DNA of 64,000 nucleotides from Paragemmobacter ruber (GTDB taxonomy: Bacteria > Pseudomonadota > Alphaproteobacteria > Rhodobacterales > Rhodobacteraceae). How positions within the stretch are numbered: the stretch's first letter is position 1; each line of letters opens with the position of its first letter. The stretch is taken from positions 1,488,001-1,552,000 of the forward strand of contig NZ_JAAATW010000001.1 in NCBI RefSeq assembly GCF_009908315.1, written 5' to 3'. The notes below the pieces were generated by a model, which was given only the letters and a program-made list of their open reading frames with translations, was not told where the DNA came from and searched no databases. Positions 25,599-36,116 of the stretch are shown here, piece by piece. A program made the position numbers and the translations under genes.

Positions 25599-26876
25599 CT
25601 ACTGCGCCGCCATCTCCCGCGCCGGGACGAGCAACCCCTCGCTCACGAAAGACAGGGCCAACGCCGCCGCCCCATGCGCCCAAAGCAGATCGCCCCAGGC
25701 ATGGATCTCGATGGGCGGGCGGGGGCGCCCGGTCTGGATCGCCAGCATGTCCATCTCGGCCAGCGTCTCCTGCGCATAAAGGTAATCATAGCGCATCCGT
25801 TCGCCCGACAGGATGATCAGCGCAGGATCGAACAGGTTGATAACATTGGACAAACCCACCGCCAGATAGCGCCCCGCCCGGCGAAAGATCGACCGCGCCG
25901 CCGTGTTCCCGGCCTTGGCATGGTCATACAGGCTCTCCAGCAGCACGCTGATCGACTGGCCCTCGCGGTGTGTCCAGTTCAGCGCCGTCGTGGCCTCGCG
26001 CGCCAGCGCGTAGTCGGCGATATAGGCCTCAAGGCAGCCACGCTGCCCGCAGCGGCACAGCGCCCCGTCCAACTGCACCTTGGTATGGCCCAGCTCCATC
26101 CCAAGTCCTTGAGTTCCCCTGTAAATCCGGTGGTTGATCACATAGCCCATCCCCACGCCATGCTCGATCGTCACCACCGCAAAATCCGCCAACCCCCGCC
26201 CCGCCCCGAACCAGAGTTCGGCCAGGGTCACAAGGTTGGCGTCATTGTCCACCGTCACCGGCAAGCCCAGCCGCGCCTGCGCCGCCGCCGCCAGCGGCAC
26301 CGCCCTTTCGGTCAGGACAGAGGACCACATCACCATCCCCGCGACCGTATCGACAAAGCCCGGCACACCGATGCCCACTGCCGAAAGTTCGCTCCGCGTG
26401 ATGCCTGCCTTGGCGCAGACCCTATCCAGAAGTGTTTGAATAGCCGTCAGAATTTCATCCAGCGCCATCGGTCCCGGGCGGCGCGGAATGACGTCGTCGG
26501 CAATCAGGTTGCCCGCGAAATCCACGATCACCGCCGTATGTTCCCGATCCGACAGCTTCATCCCCGCGACGCGATGGGCATTGGCCCGCACCCCCAATGA
26601 CACCGCAGGCCGCCCCCGGCCCTGATCGCCCTCGCGCGGCGCCGCGACCTCTTCGATCAGCCCCGCCTCGATCAGTTCCTGCGTGATCGTCGTCACCGAA
26701 GCCGGGCTCACACCCAGATCCTTGGCCACCTGCACCCGGGGAATCAGCCCCGCCGCGCGCACCCGTTCGAACACCTGCTGGCGCAGCGGGCGCAGCGTAT
26801 CGGAAAGCGGCGGGATCAGCGGCCCGCACCCGCGGCGGCCCTCTCCCCCGTCTTCCATCGGCCCTTTGGGCTGCAT
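25599..26876 (-). CDS. ROK-family transcriptional repressor, probable XylR
   Basis: A 425-residue ROK repressor. The N-terminal winged helix (about 30-85, VQVAKDLGVSPASVTTITQELIEAGLIEE) is followed by a sugar-binding ROK domain with AVGIGVPGFVDTVAG, VDNDANL and the zinc site CRCGQRGCLEAY. It is divergent from xylF, as XylR of many bacteria is, and is expected to release the operator when xylose binds. The ATG at 26876 is used; Met7 is an alternative. An AT-rich dyad near the xylF promoter is its likely target. Confidence 0.88.
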   Translation of the reverse strand: MQPKGPMEDGGEGRRGCGPLIPPLSDTLRPLRQQVFERVRAAGLIPRVQVAKDLGVSPASVTTITQELIEAGLIEEVAAPREGDQGRGRPAVSLGVRANAHRVAGMKLSDREHTAVIVDFAGNLIADDVIPRRPGPMALDEILTAIQTLLDRVCAKAGITRSELSAVGIGVPGFVDTVAGMVMWSSVLTERAVPLAAAAQARLGLPVTVDNDANLVTLAELWFGAGRGLADFAVVTIEHGVGMGYVINHRIYRGTQGLGMELGHTKVQLDGALCRCGQRGCLEAYIADYALAREATTALNWTHREGQSISVLLESLYDHAKAGNTAARSIFRRAGRYLAVGLSNVINLFDPALIILSGERMRYDYLYAQETLAEMDMLAIQTGRPRPPIEIHAWGDLLWAHGAAALALSFVSEGLLVPAREMAAQ

Positions 26877-27000
26877 TTATTCGGTCTCCGAACTAAAAAT
26901 CGGCAGAAATCCTGCCCTAATCTTTGCAGCCGCTCTGAAACTTGCTGCACCGCCGCATGATTTTGCCTGTTTCCTAAGCAGCCCAAGATTTGACGAACAA

Positions 27001-27025
27001 AATTATTTTGACAACTGAAATTATT
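27001..27025 (+). promoter_or_regulatory. Candidate ROK (XylR) operator over the xylF -35 region
   Basis: The dyad AATTATTTT-N7-GAAATTATT has 7 of 9 symmetric positions. AT-rich arms around a short centre resemble NagC/Mlc-type ROK operators. The sequence TTGACA (27008-27013) lies inside it and could be the -35 hexamer, with CAATTT 17 bases on as a weak -10. A second short dyad TTCGG-TCT-CCGAA (26880-26892) sits next to the repressor start and may serve autoregulation. Binding is inferred, not shown. Confidence 0.5.
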
Positions 27026-27100
27026 CGCGCCAATTTTCGCCCGTGCCGACGAATCCGTCGTACCGGCCATACGCTGGCCGCATCCATAGGGAGGATAACA

Positions 27101-28126
27101 ATGCGTATCGCAATTCTCGCCGCCGTCATGGCGGTGACCGGTTTCTCGTCTGCCGCTCTGGCAGAAGGCAAGAAGATCGGCGTGTCCTGGGCGCAGTTCC
27201 AGGAAGAGCGCTGGAAGATCGACGAAGCCGCGATGAAGGCCGCCATCGAAGCCGCCGGCAACGAATACATCTCGGCCGACGCCCAGTCGTCCGCTGAAAA
27301 GCAGCTGTCCGACATCGACGCGCTGATCGCACAGGGCGTGGACGCGCTCGTCATCAACGCCTGGGACAAGGATGCGATCGGGCCTGCGATCGAAAAAGCC
27401 GCCGCCGAGGGCATCCCGGTCGTGGGCTACGACCGCCTGATCGAAGACGCGCGCACCTTCTATCTGACCTTCGACAACGTCGGCGTCGGCCGCATCATCG
27501 CCGAGTCGGTCTTTGCGCAGGTTCCGGAAGGCAACTACGCGATCATCAAGGGTGACCCGGGCGACCCGAACGTCGGCTTCCTGCGTCAGGGCATGGAAGA
27601 AGTGATTGGCGCCGCTGTTGCGGAAGGCAAGATCACCATCGTCGGCGAAGCGAACTCGGACGGCTGGAAGCCCGAGAACGCCCAGCGCAACATGGAACAG
27701 ATCCTGACTGCCGCGAACAACGACGTTGACGCCGTGCTGGCCCAGAACGACGGCATGGCCGGTGGCGCCGCTGCCGCTCTGGCCGCGCAGGGCCTGAACG
27801 TTCCGCTGGGTGGCCAGGACGGCGACCTCGCCGCGATCAACCGCGTGGCGCGTGGCACCCAGACCGTTTCGGTGTGGAAGAACGCGCGCGATCTGGGCAA
27901 GGCCGCGGGCGAAATCGCCTCGGCGCTGGCTGATGGCACCGCGCTCGACGCGATCCCCGGCGCGACCAAGTTCTCGGGCGGTGAGAAGGGCGTTGAAATG
28001 AACGCGATCCTTCTGAACCCGACCCCGATCACGAAGGAAACGCTGAACCTCGCGATCGACGCGGGCCACATCACGAAAGAGCAGGCCTGCGAAGGCGCCC
28101 TGCCCGACGTGGCCGCCTGCCAGTGA
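27101..28126 (+). CDS. xylF: D-xylose ABC transporter substrate-binding protein XylF
   Basis: A 341-residue periplasmic sugar-binding protein of the type I fold. Residues 1-21 are a signal peptide ending ALA. The mature part begins EGKKIGVSWAQFQEERW, close to E. coli XylF, and contains the two-lobe pattern with VGYDRLI and VLAQNDGMAGGAAAAL. It delivers xylose to XylHG. The start follows GGGAGG by 7 bases, a strong ribosome site. A GC-rich hairpin just after the stop probably stabilises its mRNA or limits downstream expression. Confidence 0.95.
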   Translation: MRIAILAAVMAVTGFSSAALAEGKKIGVSWAQFQEERWKIDEAAMKAAIEAAGNEYISADAQSSAEKQLSDIDALIAQGVDALVINAWDKDAIGPAIEKAAAEGIPVVGYDRLIEDARTFYLTFDNVGVGRIIAESVFAQVPEGNYAIIKGDPGDPNVGFLRQGMEEVIGAAVAEGKITIVGEANSDGWKPENAQRNMEQILTAANNDVDAVLAQNDGMAGGAAAALAAQGLNVPLGGQDGDLAAINRVARGTQTVSVWKNARDLGKAAGEIASALADGTALDAIPGATKFSGGEKGVEMNAILLNPTPITKETLNLAIDAGHITKEQACEGALPDVAACQ

Positions 28127-28135
28127 TCTGATCCT

Positions 28136-28167
28136 GGGACTGCCGGCCCGTCCGGGCCGGCAGTCCC
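28136..28167 (+). terminator. Intercistronic hairpin after xylF (attenuator)
   Basis: A perfect 14-bp stem GGGACTGCCGGCCC / GGGCCGGCAGTCCC with loop GTCC, followed 4 bases later by a CTTTTT run. It looks like a partial terminator or 3' stabiliser between the binding-protein gene and the permease gene, which would give the usual excess of binding protein over membrane subunits. Confidence 0.8.
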
Positions 28168-28281
28168 GCCCCTTTTTCCTGCATGCGGGCCAAGGCCCGA
28201 AACCACGGTGCAGCACGCTGCGCGACGCGCGCCGCCGTATCTGGCCGGGCGAAAGATCCCCCTCAACGTCAAGGACGGGAC

Positions 28282-29601
28282 ATGACCGACACAACCCATC
28301 AACCGCAGGCTCAGGGCAAGGAAGACGGCCTCATCGGCCGCTTTCTTCGCGCGACGGAACTCGACCCCCGATTGATTGGGATGGTTGGCGCCCTGTTCCT
28401 CATCTGGATCGGCTTTCATGCCTATGGCGCGCTGTTTCTTGGGGAAGGATCGTTCCTGACGCCGCGCAACCTGTGGAACCTGTCGGTGCAGACAGCCTCC
28501 ATCGGCATCATGGCAACGGGGATGGTGCTGGTCATCATCACCCGCAATATCGACCTTTCGGTGGGCTCGATCGTCGGTGTCACCGGAATGTACATGGGCC
28601 TGCTGCAGGTGGAATGGCTGCCGCAGATGCTCGGCCTCGGCCATCCGGCGATCTGGATCATCACGGTGGTCTTCGGTCTGCTGCTTGGTGCGCTGATCGG
28701 CGCGATCCAGGGCGGGATGATCGCCTATCTGTCGATCCCGTCCTTCATCGTCACGCTGGGCGGCCTTCTAATCTGGCGCGGCGTGGCCTTCCTAGCCGCG
28801 GGCGGACGGACCATCTCGCCGGTGGATCCCACCTTCGCCCTTCTCGGCGGCGGGCCATATGGGGCGATCGGGGCCATGGGCAGCTGGATCGTCTGCGCGA
28901 TCGCCTGTGTCGGGGTGATCTGGCTTGTCCTGAACGGGCGCAAGAACCGCCGTCTGCACGGTTTCGCGCTGCGCCCGGTCTGGGCGGAATGGTTCATGGG
29001 CCTGCTCGGCTGCGGTTTCATTCTAGGCGCGACCTTGGTCGTGAACGCCTATCCCTGGCCCAAGGGCATCTTGCAGCAGTATTATCAGGCGCTTGGTCAG
29101 GACGTGCCGGAGGATGCCTTCATCGCGCACGGCTATGCCTATCCGGTGCTGATCCTTGCCGTTGTCGGCATCCTGATGACGATCCTGATGACCCGCACCC
29201 GCTTTGGCCGCTACGTCTTTGCCATCGGCGGCAACCCGGAGGCCGCGGCCCTGTCGGGCATCAACACCCGCGCCATGACGGTGAAGATCTTCACCCTGAT
29301 GGGCGCGCTGGCGGGCCTTGCCGGTGTCATCGCTTCGGCCCGTCTGAACTCGGCCACCAACGCGCTGGGCGATCTTGACGAACTCTACGTCATCGCCGCC
29401 GCCGTCGTCGGCGGCACCTCGCTCGCCGGTGGCGTCGGCACGATCTACGGCGCGATCATCGGGGCGCTTGTCCTCGTGTCGCTGCAGACGGGCATGGTGC
29501 TCATCGGCTTTGGCGACGGGTCCTACCGCAAGATCGTGATCGGCGCGGCGCTCGTTCTCGCCGTCTGGCTCGACATCGTCTACCGCAAGCGCATCAAGTA
29601 A
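28282..29601 (+). CDS. xylH: D-xylose ABC transporter permease XylH
   Basis: A 439-residue permease of the ribose/xylose (RbsC/XylH) family, with about ten membrane segments. The conserved EAA-like segment [15 protein letters not shown] and the motif [15 protein letters not shown] are typical. A large loop region (about 200-275) with extra hydrophobic segments matches the longer XylH group rather than RbsC. The start follows AAGGACGGG; the 155-base leader after xylF carries the attenuator hairpin. It pairs with the ATPase gene 13 bases downstream. Confidence 0.93.
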   Translation: MTDTTHQPQAQGKEDGLIGRFLRATELDPRLIGMVGALFLIWIGFHAYGALFLGEGSFLTPRNLWNLSVQTASIGIMATGMVLVIITRNIDLSVGSIVGVTGMYMGLLQVEWLPQMLGLGHPAIWIITVVFGLLLGALIGAIQGGMIAYLSIPSFIVTLGGLLIWRGVAFLAAGGRTISPVDPTFALLGGGPYGAIGAMGSWIVCAIACVGVIWLVLNGRKNRRLHGFALRPVWAEWFMGLLGCGFILGATLVVNAYPWPKGILQQYYQALGQDVPEDAFIAHGYAYPVLILAVVGILMTILMTRTRFGRYVFAIGGNPEAAALSGINTRAMTVKIFTLMGALAGLAGVIASARLNSATNALGDLDELYVIAAAVVGGTSLAGGVGTIYGAIIGALVLVSLQTGMVLIGFGDGSYRKIVIGAALVLAVWLDIVYRKRIK

Positions 29602-29614
29602 GGGGGACACCACC

Positions 29615-30373
29615 ATGACCAATCGCGGAACCCCTCTGGTCGAGATGCGCGACATCTCGATCTCCTTCGGCGGGATCAAGGCTGTCGATCATGTCACCGT
29701 CGATCTCTATCCCGGCGAAGTCGTCGGTCTGCTGGGCCATAACGGTGCAGGCAAATCGACGCTGATCAAATGCCTCTCGGGCGCCTATCAGCCGGATTCC
29801 GGCGAAATCCGGATCAACGGCGAAAAGGTGGAGATCAACAATCCCCGCGACGCCCGCGCCCAGAACATCGAGACGATCTACCAGACCCTCGCGCTGGCAG
29901 ACAATCTCGACGCTGCCTCGAACCTCTTTCTCGGGCGCGAGATCGTGAACTCGCTGGGCTTCGTGGACGAAACGAAGATGGAGGCCGAGACGCGCAAGAT
30001 CATGGCGCGGCTCAACCCAAACTTCCGCAAGTTCAACGTGCCCGTCTCGGCCCTGTCGGGCGGTCAGCGCCAGTCCGTCGCCATCGCGCGGGCGGTCTAT
30101 TTCAACGCCAAGATCCTGATCATGGACGAACCCACCGCCGCGCTCGGCCCGCATGAGACGCAGATGGTGTCGGAACTGATCCAGGAGCTGAAGGCACAGG
30201 GTCTGGGCATCTTCCTGATCGAACATGACATCCACAACGTGATGAAACTGTGCGACCGCGCCTCGGTCATGAAAAACGGTCAGCTTGTGGGCACCGTCAA
30301 CGTGGATGAGGTGACCGACGAAGACATCCTTGGCATGATCATTCTTGGCAAGAAGCCGGCGAAGGCCGCCTGA
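29615..30373 (+). CDS. xylG: Sugar ABC transporter ATPase, single-domain XylG
   Basis: A 252-residue ATPase with one nucleotide-binding domain: Walker [10 protein letters not shown] (41-49), signature LSGGQ (147-151), Walker [12 protein letters not shown] (D171) and the switch histidine in [10 protein letters not shown]. coli XylG has two tandem domains (about 510 residues); this one has half that and presumably works as a homodimer, as FrcA-type ATPases do. The missing half is not a truncation, since the stop overlaps the xylB start by one base. Confidence 0.9.
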   Translation: MTNRGTPLVEMRDISISFGGIKAVDHVTVDLYPGEVVGLLGHNGAGKSTLIKCLSGAYQPDSGEIRINGEKVEINNPRDARAQNIETIYQTLALADNLDAASNLFLGREIVNSLGFVDETKMEAETRKIMARLNPNFRKFNVPVSALSGGQRQSVAIARAVYFNAKILIMDEPTAALGPHETQMVSELIQELKAQGLGIFLIEHDIHNVMKLCDRASVMKNGQLVGTVNVDEVTDEDILGMIILGKKPAKAA

Positions 30374-31809
30374 TGTATATCGGGATCGACCTTGGCACAT
30401 CCGGGGTAAAGGGTGTGCTGATCGACGACCGTCAGACGGTGGTGGCCGAGGCCACCGCCACGCTGATGGTATCGCGTCCGAAGGAAGGCTGGTCCGAGCA
30501 ATCCCCGGCCGATTGGATCGCCGCCACGGAAACCGTGCTGGATGCCCTTGCCGCGCAGGGCCTGTCAAAGGTGCGCGGGATCGGCCTGTCGGGGCAGATG
30601 CACGGCGCCACGCTTCTGGACGCCAGTGACGAGGTGCTGCGCCCCTGCATCCTGTGGAACGACACGCGCAGCCATGAAGAGGCGGCCGAACTGGACGGTG
30701 ATCCGCTGTTCCGGCGGGTCACGGGGAATATCGTCTTTCCGGGCTTCACGGCGCCCAAGCTGCTCTGGGTGCAGCGCCATGAACCGCGCCTGCGCGAACG
30801 CGTGGCGCGCGTCCTGCTGCCCAAGGATTATCTGCGCCTATGGCTGACCGGTGAACATGTGGCCGAGATGTCGGATGCCGCCGGCACAAGCTGGTTTGAT
30901 ACCGGGGCGCGCGACTGGTCGGACGATTGCCTTGCCGCCACAGGCCTGACGCGGGCGCATATGCCGCGGCTGGTGGAAGGTTCCGCCGTTTCCGGCACGC
31001 TGCGCGCGGCGCTGGCGGCGCGCTGGGGCCTGCCCAAGGATGTGGTGGTCGCGGGCGGGGGCGGCGACAATGCCGCGTCGGGCGTGGGCGTCGGCGTGGT
31101 GAAGGCGGGCGATGCCTTCGTCTCGCTCGGCACCTCGGGTGTGCTGTTCGCGGCCAATGACGGGTATCAGCCTGCGCCGGAAACGGCCGTGCACACCTTC
31201 TGCCATGCCTTGCCGGACACATGGCACCAGATGGGCGTGATCCTTGCGGCGACAGATGCGCTGAACTGGTTTGCCGGTATGGTGGGCGAAAGCGCCGCGT
31301 CGCTGACCGGCGCGCTGGGCGACCTGCACGCGCCGGGCAAGACCATTTTCCTGCCCTATCTGGGGGGCGAGCGCACGCCGCTGAATGATGCTGCGGTGCG
31401 CGGGGCCTTTATCGGCCTTGAGCATGCCACAGACCGCGCCGCCGCAACGCGTGCCGTTCTGGAAGGCGTCACCTTCGCGATCCGCGACTGTCGTGATGCC
31501 CTGCGCGCCACGGGCACGCAGATTGACCGGCTGCTTGCCGTCGGTGGCGGGTCGCGGTCCGACTACTGGCTGCGCGCCATCGCAACGGCGTTGGGCACGA
31601 CCGTCCACCTGCCCGCGGCGGGGGATTTCGGCGGGGCTTTCGGTGCGGCGCGGCTTGGCCTTATGGCCGCCACTGGCGCCGGGGCAGAGATCGCGACACT
31701 GCCCCCCATCGCCCGCAGCATCGACCCCGATCCGTCACTGACTGACGCCTTCGATGCGGGCCATGCCCGCTATCACGCCGCCCAAATTGCAATCCGAGGA
31801 CTGAAATGA
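30373..31809 (+). CDS. xylB: Xylulokinase XylB
   Basis: A 478-residue FGGY-family kinase that phosphorylates D-xylulose to xylulose 5-phosphate for the pentose phosphate pathway. The N-terminal [17 protein letters not shown], the substrate segment GLSGQMHG, and the C-terminal [16 protein letters not shown] of the ATP site are visible. Its start overlaps the xylG stop and its stop overlaps the xylA start by ATGA, so transport and catabolism are translationally linked. Confidence 0.95.
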   Translation: MYIGIDLGTSGVKGVLIDDRQTVVAEATATLMVSRPKEGWSEQSPADWIAATETVLDALAAQGLSKVRGIGLSGQMHGATLLDASDEVLRPCILWNDTRSHEEAAELDGDPLFRRVTGNIVFPGFTAPKLLWVQRHEPRLRERVARVLLPKDYLRLWLTGEHVAEMSDAAGTSWFDTGARDWSDDCLAATGLTRAHMPRLVEGSAVSGTLRAALAARWGLPKDVVVAGGGGDNAASGVGVGVVKAGDAFVSLGTSGVLFAANDGYQPAPETAVHTFCHALPDTWHQMGVILAATDALNWFAGMVGESAASLTGALGDLHAPGKTIFLPYLGGERTPLNDAAVRGAFIGLEHATDRAAATRAVLEGVTFAIRDCRDALRATGTQIDRLLAVGGGSRSDYWLRAIATALGTTVHLPAAGDFGGAFGAARLGLMAATGAGAEIATLPPIARSIDPDPSLTDAFDAGHARYHAAQIAIRGLK

Positions 31810-33107
31810 CTGATTTTTTCAAAGGCATCCCCCAGATCAAGTATGAGGGACCTTCCAGCACCAACGAATTCGCCTTCCGCCATTACAACCCCGATGAGGT
31901 CATCCTCGGCAAACGGATGGAAGATCACATGCGTTTTGCCGTCGCCTACTGGCACAGCTTCGCATGGCCGGGCGGTGATCCGTTCGGTGGCCAGACCTTC
32001 ACGCGCCCGTGGTTCGGGGACACGATGGCGCTGGCCAAGATGAAGGCCGACGTGGCGTTCGAGATGTTCGATATCCTCGGCGTTCCCTTCTATTGCCTGC
32101 ACGATGCCGATGCCCGCCCGGAAGGCGCGACCTTCGCGGAATCGAAGCGCAATCTGGATGAAATCGTCGATTACCTCGGCCAGAAGCAGGCCGGCCACAA
32201 GACGCAGCTTCTGTGGGGCACCGCCAACATGTTCAGCCACCGCCGCTGGATGGCGGGCGCGGCGACGAACCCCGATCCGGACGTCTACGCCTATGCCGCC
32301 GCGACGGTGAAGGCCAATATGGACGCCACGCAGAAGCTGGGCGGTCAGAACTATGTGCTGTGGGGTGGGCGCGAAGGGTATGAGACGCTGCTGAACACCG
32401 ACCTGAAAGCCGAGCGCGAACATGCGGGCCGCTTCCTGCAGCAGGTGGTCGAATACAAGCACAAGATCGGTTTCAAGGGCGCGATCCTGATCGAACCAAA
32501 GCCGCAGGAACCGTCAAAGCACCAGTATGATTACGACGTGGCCACCGTCTATGGCTTCCTTGTCCAGTTCGGGCTGGAAAAGGAAGTGAAGGTCAACATC
32601 GAACAGGGCCACGCCATCCTTGCCGGCCACAGCTTTGAACATGAAATCGCGCTGGCGGCATCGCTGGGGATCTTCGGGTCCATCGACATGAACCGCAACG
32701 ATTACCAATCCGGCTGGGACACGGATCAGTTCCCGAACAACCATGCGGAAAAGGCGCTGGCCTTCTACGAAATCCTGCGTGCGGGCGGCTATACCACGGG
32801 CGGCACCAACTTTGATGCCAAGATCCGCCGCCAGTCGCTGGATGCCGAAGACCTGATCCTAGCCCATGTCGGCGGCATGGACACCTGCGCCCGCGCTCTC
32901 AAATCCGCTGCCGCGCTGCTTCAGGATGGCGCGCTGGAGAAGGCCCGCGCCGACCGCTATGCCGGATGGGAAAAGCCTGAAGCGAAGGCGCTTCTCTCCG
33001 GCTCGCTGGAGGATGCGGCGGCGGTGGTCACGGCCAAGGGTCTGAACCCCGAACCGAAATCAGGCCGTCAGGAGCGTCTGGAAAACCTCTGGAACCGTTT
33101 CGTCTGA
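31806..33107 (+). CDS. xylA: D-xylose isomerase XylA
   Basis: A 433-residue class II xylose isomerase that interconverts xylose and xylulose. The catalytic histidine segment [11 protein letters not shown], the metal-binding [18 protein letters not shown] region and the second site [21 protein letters not shown] are all intact (about 100, 225 and 295). The N-terminal [13 protein letters not shown] is typical of the class. It is the last gene of the xyl operon and is followed by a clear terminator. Confidence 0.96.
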   Translation: MTDFFKGIPQIKYEGPSSTNEFAFRHYNPDEVILGKRMEDHMRFAVAYWHSFAWPGGDPFGGQTFTRPWFGDTMALAKMKADVAFEMFDILGVPFYCLHDADARPEGATFAESKRNLDEIVDYLGQKQAGHKTQLLWGTANMFSHRRWMAGAATNPDPDVYAYAAATVKANMDATQKLGGQNYVLWGGREGYETLLNTDLKAEREHAGRFLQQVVEYKHKIGFKGAILIEPKPQEPSKHQYDYDVATVYGFLVQFGLEKEVKVNIEQGHAILAGHSFEHEIALAASLGIFGSIDMNRNDYQSGWDTDQFPNNHAEKALAFYEILRAGGYTTGGTNFDAKIRRQSLDAEDLILAHVGGMDTCARALKSAAALLQDGALEKARADRYAGWEKPEAKALLSGSLEDAAAVVTAKGLNPEPKSGRQERLENLWNRFV

Positions 33108-33128
33108 CCCGGTCTCCGTGACACGATC

Positions 33129-33165
33129 AAAGGGGCGGCGATGCCATCTACATCGCCGCCCTTTT
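33129..33165 (+). terminator. Rho-independent terminator of the xyl operon
   Basis: An 11-bp core stem GGGCGGCGATG/CATCGCCGCCC, extended by A-U and G-U pairs, with a 7-base loop and flanking AAAG/CTTTT. It sits 21 bases after the xylA stop and could also end the converging membrane-protein gene. Confidence 0.88.
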
Positions 33166-33200
33166 ATCCCTCTTATGGCGCCCGGATCGTGGCGATCCGA

Positions 33201-33773
33201 TCACGACCTTTGACCCTGCCCCTCCAGATGGGTGCCAAGGGCGTGCACGATGGCCCCGGCGGCAGCCTGACCGAAAAGCCCGATGGGAAGCAGCACGCCA
33301 TCGGGCCGTTCGACGGGGCGGTAGGGGCTCTTGGCATGGGCGATCTGCAGCAGAGTCATTCGGCTTGAACTGGGTGGCGCCGGATCCTCGTTTGGCAGCC
33401 AGATGGCGCTGACCTGCCGTCTCGACGGTTTCGCGATTGGCGTGACACCCGCGATCTGCGACCAACCCAGATGCACCTGATCAGGACCCACCCGATAGTC
33501 GATGCCGCTGGGCCCGATTTGCAGCGTGCCTCCGGGCGCACCCGGCGGGATGCGTTTCCACTGACGCCAGACGAAAGCCAGCAGCGCGGCGATACTGACG
33601 GCAAGCATGGGCCAGACGATATGCGCGATGCTTTCGGGTGGCAGCGGGTCATGCCATGGATAGAACAGTGCAATCATCACCAGCCCGTAGGCGCCAAGCG
33701 CGATACCAGTCCCGCGCTTGATCACCACGACGCGGCGAGGGACAGAAAAGACGGCAATGCGCAGGTCCGTCAT
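33201..33773 (-). CDS. Hypothetical membrane protein
   Basis: A 190-residue protein starting at MTDLRIAVFSV. Two hydrophobic segments (about 21-37 and 47-67) are followed by a soluble C-terminal domain with alternating strands (LQIGPSGIDYRVGPDQVHLGWSQIAGV), reminiscent of small PH-like domains found in bacterial membrane proteins. I do not recognise a family with confidence. It converges on the xyl terminator and is divergent from the aldo/keto reductase; an in-frame ATG 23 codons upstream is less likely. Confidence 0.6.
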   Translation of the reverse strand: MTDLRIAVFSVPRRVVVIKRGTGIALGAYGLVMIALFYPWHDPLPPESIAHIVWPMLAVSIAALLAFVWRQWKRIPPGAPGGTLQIGPSGIDYRVGPDQVHLGWSQIAGVTPIAKPSRRQVSAIWLPNEDPAPPSSSRMTLLQIAHAKSPYRPVERPDGVLLPIGLFGQAAAGAIVHALGTHLEGQGQRS

Positions 33774-33998
33774 GGAAGCACCCGGTGGCGGCATGGAACA
33801 CAATCTCTGCACCGATCCTTTCGGGCAACCTAGGGCGACCACCGATCAAGGGGCAAGGGCGACCACCGGGGAAACATCGCAATCTCTCGCGCCGATGTGA
33901 GGAAAGCCTCTGGCACCTGCGCAACCAATCTGATGAAACTGCCCGCCAAATGCGGCCTTGCGACCCTCGCGCCGCCGATTTCCATGACGGAGGACCCC

Positions 33999-35027
<1,029 letters not shown>

Positions 35028-35085
35028 TGATTGGCAGCGCATCCCAAGACTGTCACATTCGCAGTTTAAGAATCTTGAAGATGCG

Positions 35086-35113
35086 CACCCTGCCGCTGAC
35101 ATGCGGCAGGGTG
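35086..35113 (+). terminator. Hairpin after the aldo/keto reductase gene
   Basis: An 11-bp perfect stem CACCCTGCCGC/GCGGCAGGGTG with a 6-base loop, lying 59 bases after the reductase stop and 27 before the next probable start. There is no U-run after it, so it may be a factor-dependent terminator or a regulatory hairpin in the leader of the next gene. Confidence 0.5.
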
Positions 35114-35139
35114 ACCCTGAAAAGGACAGACTGGCGGGC

Positions 35140-36060
35140 ATGCAGCCAACAGGCAGCGACACCTCGCACTTCACGCTGCTCCTTGCAGCGCCCAGCGCAG
35201 TGGCACACCTTGCCGCGCCGATACTGGCTGATCATCTTGGCATCACTACAGGGGCGGCCCTGCAGCGGTTGACGGAAAGCCCGGGACCGATCGCCCGCAG
35301 ATTGGCGCCGCAACCGGCACAACTGCTCTATTCACTCTTGTCTGCCTTGGGCTTGAACCTGCTGTTGCAGCGCGACGATGATCGAAGTCCGCTTTTCGAT
35401 CTGTCGATCCAGCCGTCGATCTGGGTTGATCCGGGCCGCCTGTCGCGCCGCTTGGCGCGCGTCCTTGGGCTGGCGGCCGAAACGATCGAAGTGGCCATCG
35501 CGCGACCCGGCGGCCTGATGCTGACCGCGCTCCCGCTGGCCGAGGCGCATGCCCTGGAACGGCGCCTTGCCGCGATACGAGGCCTTATCGTTCTGCGATT
35601 CGAGCGGGAGGGTGCGTTCTATGATCTGTTTCCCACCCGGGTGCTGCTTTCGCCTGAACGGGACGCGCTGGCCCTTGCGTTGCAGGCCGAGGATGCGCGG
35701 CCCGATCCCCTAACCGGGGCCTGTGCGGCAGGGTTGAACGAGGCGGCCTGCACACGCGTTCTCGCCGCTGTGCCGGCGGCGGGTTTGCTGGCTCTGGACC
35801 GCAGCATCCAGAGGTTTGACCTGCATCTTGTGGGCGTGCATGGCTGGGTCACGGGGGACCTTGCCGACTTCCTTGCCACGCGCACGTCGCTGCCCCGCGC
35901 AAGGTTCGAGGTGATTTCGCAGGATGATCCGATCACGCTGGATCGGGGGCTGACCCATGCTGTGCTGCGGCAGTTCTGCGCAGATTATGCCGCCATCGGC
36001 TTGCAGACCCGGCCCTGCCTGCGCGGTCTGACGCGATTTCCCGACAATCCGACACTTTAG
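35140..36060 (+). CDS. Unknown protein with repeated L7/L12-like units, flagellar cluster
   Basis: About 306 residues starting at MQPTGSDTSH; in-frame ATGs upstream, including one inside the hairpin, are possible. No signal peptide or membrane segment is seen. Reading by eye, the protein contains two or three similar units (about 11-77, 87-154 and 226-297), each with a strand, a helix ending LGI/LGL/TSL, a proline-containing turn and a helix before a second strand (LLSALGLNLLL, LAAIRGLIVLR, DYAAIGLQTRP). This order resembles the ribosomal L7/L12 C-terminal fold. It lies 56 bases before motB, so a flagellar role is likely. I do not recognise a named family. Confidence 0.6.
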   Translation: MQPTGSDTSHFTLLLAAPSAVAHLAAPILADHLGITTGAALQRLTESPGPIARRLAPQPAQLLYSLLSALGLNLLLQRDDDRSPLFDLSIQPSIWVDPGRLSRRLARVLGLAAETIEVAIARPGGLMLTALPLAEAHALERRLAAIRGLIVLRFEREGAFYDLFPTRVLLSPERDALALALQAEDARPDPLTGACAAGLNEAACTRVLAAVPAAGLLALDRSIQRFDLHLVGVHGWVTGDLADFLATRTSLPRARFEVISQDDPITLDRGLTHAVLRQFCADYAAIGLQTRPCLRGLTRFPDNPTL

Positions 36061-36116
36061 CCCTTGCTTCACCATCCCGGGCTAATCTGTGCCTTGGGTG
36101 AATATGGGGTGGTGGA

